From NCBI RefSeq assembly GCF_030287445.1, contig NZ_JASVWB010000002.1, positions 4,154,001 through 4,218,000 of the forward strand: a stretch of 64,000 nt of DNA. Reading direction: 5' to 3'. The position numbers and the translations under genes are program-made. Source of the stretch: Streptomyces sp. ALI-76-A. GTDB taxonomy: Bacteria; Actinomycetota; Actinomycetes; Streptomycetales; Streptomycetaceae. Below the pieces are notes generated by a model. It saw only the letters and a list, made by a program, of their open reading frames with translations, ran no database searches and was not told the origin of the DNA. Of this stretch, positions 63,237 to 64,000 are shown in pieces (the stretch's first letter is position 1; each line of letters starts with the position of its first letter).

Positions 63237-64000
63237 TCATGTCGGCTCGCAGACCAGCGGGTACTCCGTCTCCGAGCAGGGGCGGTTGCCGTGTTCGCGC
63301 AGGATGTCCTTGCCGCCCTGGTCGGTGAGGTAGCGCAGGAAGGCGGCGGCGATGGAGTCGGAGGGCGGTTCGCCGAAGGTGTAGGCGTACTCGGTCTGCC
63401 AGTAGGGGTAGTCGCCGTCCTCGACACCCTCCAGGGTGGGCGGCATGCGGTCGATGCGCAGCTGCACGAGGTCGGTGGCCGAGGCCGCGCTGCTGACCTC
63501 GCTGTAGCCGAGGGCGCCGTTGATGGCGGCCGTGCGGTCCAGCACTGCTTCGGTGTTGTCGACCTCGCAGACGCCGGGCCGGTCCTCGTCCAAAGCGGCG
63601 CAGTCGTCCGCGGTGGCCTCCGGCACCTTCACCCGGCCGAGGACGCGCTGTTCGAGGGCGGTGCGGGTGCCGGAGCCGCGGTGGCGGTTGACGAGGTGGA
63701 TGGGGACGTCCCGGGCGCCGCCCACCTGTGACCAGTGCGTGTACGTGCCGGAGTAGATGCCCCTGATCTGGTCGAGGGTGAGGTTGCGGACCTTGGCGTC
63801 CTTGTTCACGACGAGGGTGAACAGGGAGTAGGCGACGGGGCGGGGCAGCACCTCGGGATGGCTGCCGACCGTGGGTCCGTCGGTGAAGGTGATGTGGTCG
63901 CCGAGTCCGGCGCCGCCCAGATCGCCGGCCTGGGCACCGGCGGCCTCCAGCGCGGCGATGCCCTCGCCGCTGCCGGTGAAGGTCCCGTCGCCGACGGGGA
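63237..64000 (-). CDS. PstS-type phosphate-binding domain protein, partial (N-terminus beyond window)
   Basis: The frame is open from the right edge to the stop at 63237. About 254 codons are visible: PTVGSHPEVLPRPVAYSLFT, VRNLTLDQIRGIYSGTYTHW, HLVNRHRGSGTRTALEQRVL, then LDRTAAINGALGYSEVSSA. This is the second lobe of a periplasmic phosphate-binding fold (SGTRTALEQ phosphate loop). It may be a lipoprotein PstS paralog or a fused sensor; the N-terminus would tell. The two Cys pairs (DDCAALDEDRPGVC, RPCSETEYPLVC) suggest disulfides outside the cell. Confidence 0.8.
   Translation of the reverse strand, partial: PVGDGTFTGSGEGIAALEAAGAQAGDLGGAGLGDHITFTDGPTVGSHPEVLPRPVAYSLFTLVVNKDAKVRNLTLDQIRGIYSGTYTHWSQVGGARDVPIHLVNRHRGSGTRTALEQRVLGRVKVPEATADDCAALDEDRPGVCEVDNTEAVLDRTAAINGALGYSEVSSAASATDLVQLRIDRMPPTLEGVEDGDYPYWQTEYAYTFGEPPSDSIAAAFLRYLTDQGGKDILREHGNRPCSETEYPLVCEPT

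Overview
The window is high-GC, gene-dense DNA with GTG/TTG starts, purine-rich ribosome sites and strong GC3 bias. It reads as the chromosomal core of a Streptomyces. Gene content and order (dmdR1, a SIS-domain gene, citrate synthase, pdxH, a cinnamate/4-coumarate:CoA-ligase operon, serC, mqnB/mqnD) match my recollection of the S. coelicolor SCO43xx region; this was not checked by search.

Layout. 0-5.4 kb: an XRE-type regulator cut by the window edge, a single-domain prim-pol-like protein, an ABC exporter pair and an alpha/beta hydrolase that lacks its nucleophile serine. 5.7-11.8 kb: iron regulator dmdR1 with a possible leucine-TTA micro-ORF downstream, a DasR-type operator, a SIS-domain protein, a PAS-domain sensor, a short strongly initiated plus-strand unit of unknown role (9.53-9.79 kb), citrate synthase and pdxH. 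11.9-21.9 kb: one eight-gene leftward operon (TIGR03084 protein, AtuA-like protein, carboxylase beta and alpha subunits, acyl-CoA dehydrogenase, acyl-CoA ligase, enoyl-CoA hydratase, TetR) that looks like a complete acid-activation, oxidation, carboxylation and hydration route under its own repressor. 22-38 kb: housekeeping genes (RidA/HxlR, DMT exporter, phosphoesterase, large FAD/Fe-S oxidase, serC, a drug-type ABC exporter with TetR, aldo/keto reductase, ThpR, MarR-MFS) with several gene remnants between them. 38-53 kb: purine-type permease, CtpE-like ATPase, a mosaic pair of secreted paralogs, a sacsin/HSP90-like ATPase, a DUF3027 protein, an MFS protein, a lipoprotein, and mqnB-mqnD of the futalosine menaquinone pathway.

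The accessory part is 53.4-60.7 kb. A 5.6-kb lower-GC element with a large serine integrase sits inside the 5' end of a cold-shock-domain gene. A 12-bp core (CTTGACCTTGCC) is repeated at both ends. The element's left arm gives the cold-shock gene a new TTG start and ribosome site. The original GTG start and leader are stranded at the right end. A second insertion, a 1.66-kb IS1380-type element with a 4-bp CTAA duplication and a frameshifted transposase, lies about 80 bp upstream of the stranded start, between what look like its -35 and -10 boxes. The cargo is a resolvase remnant, structured non-coding DNA and several small proteins, many membrane-anchored, of unknown function. To the right lie a small membrane protein, a HAD phosphatase, a HAAS-like membrane protein and a PstS-type binding protein cut by the window edge.
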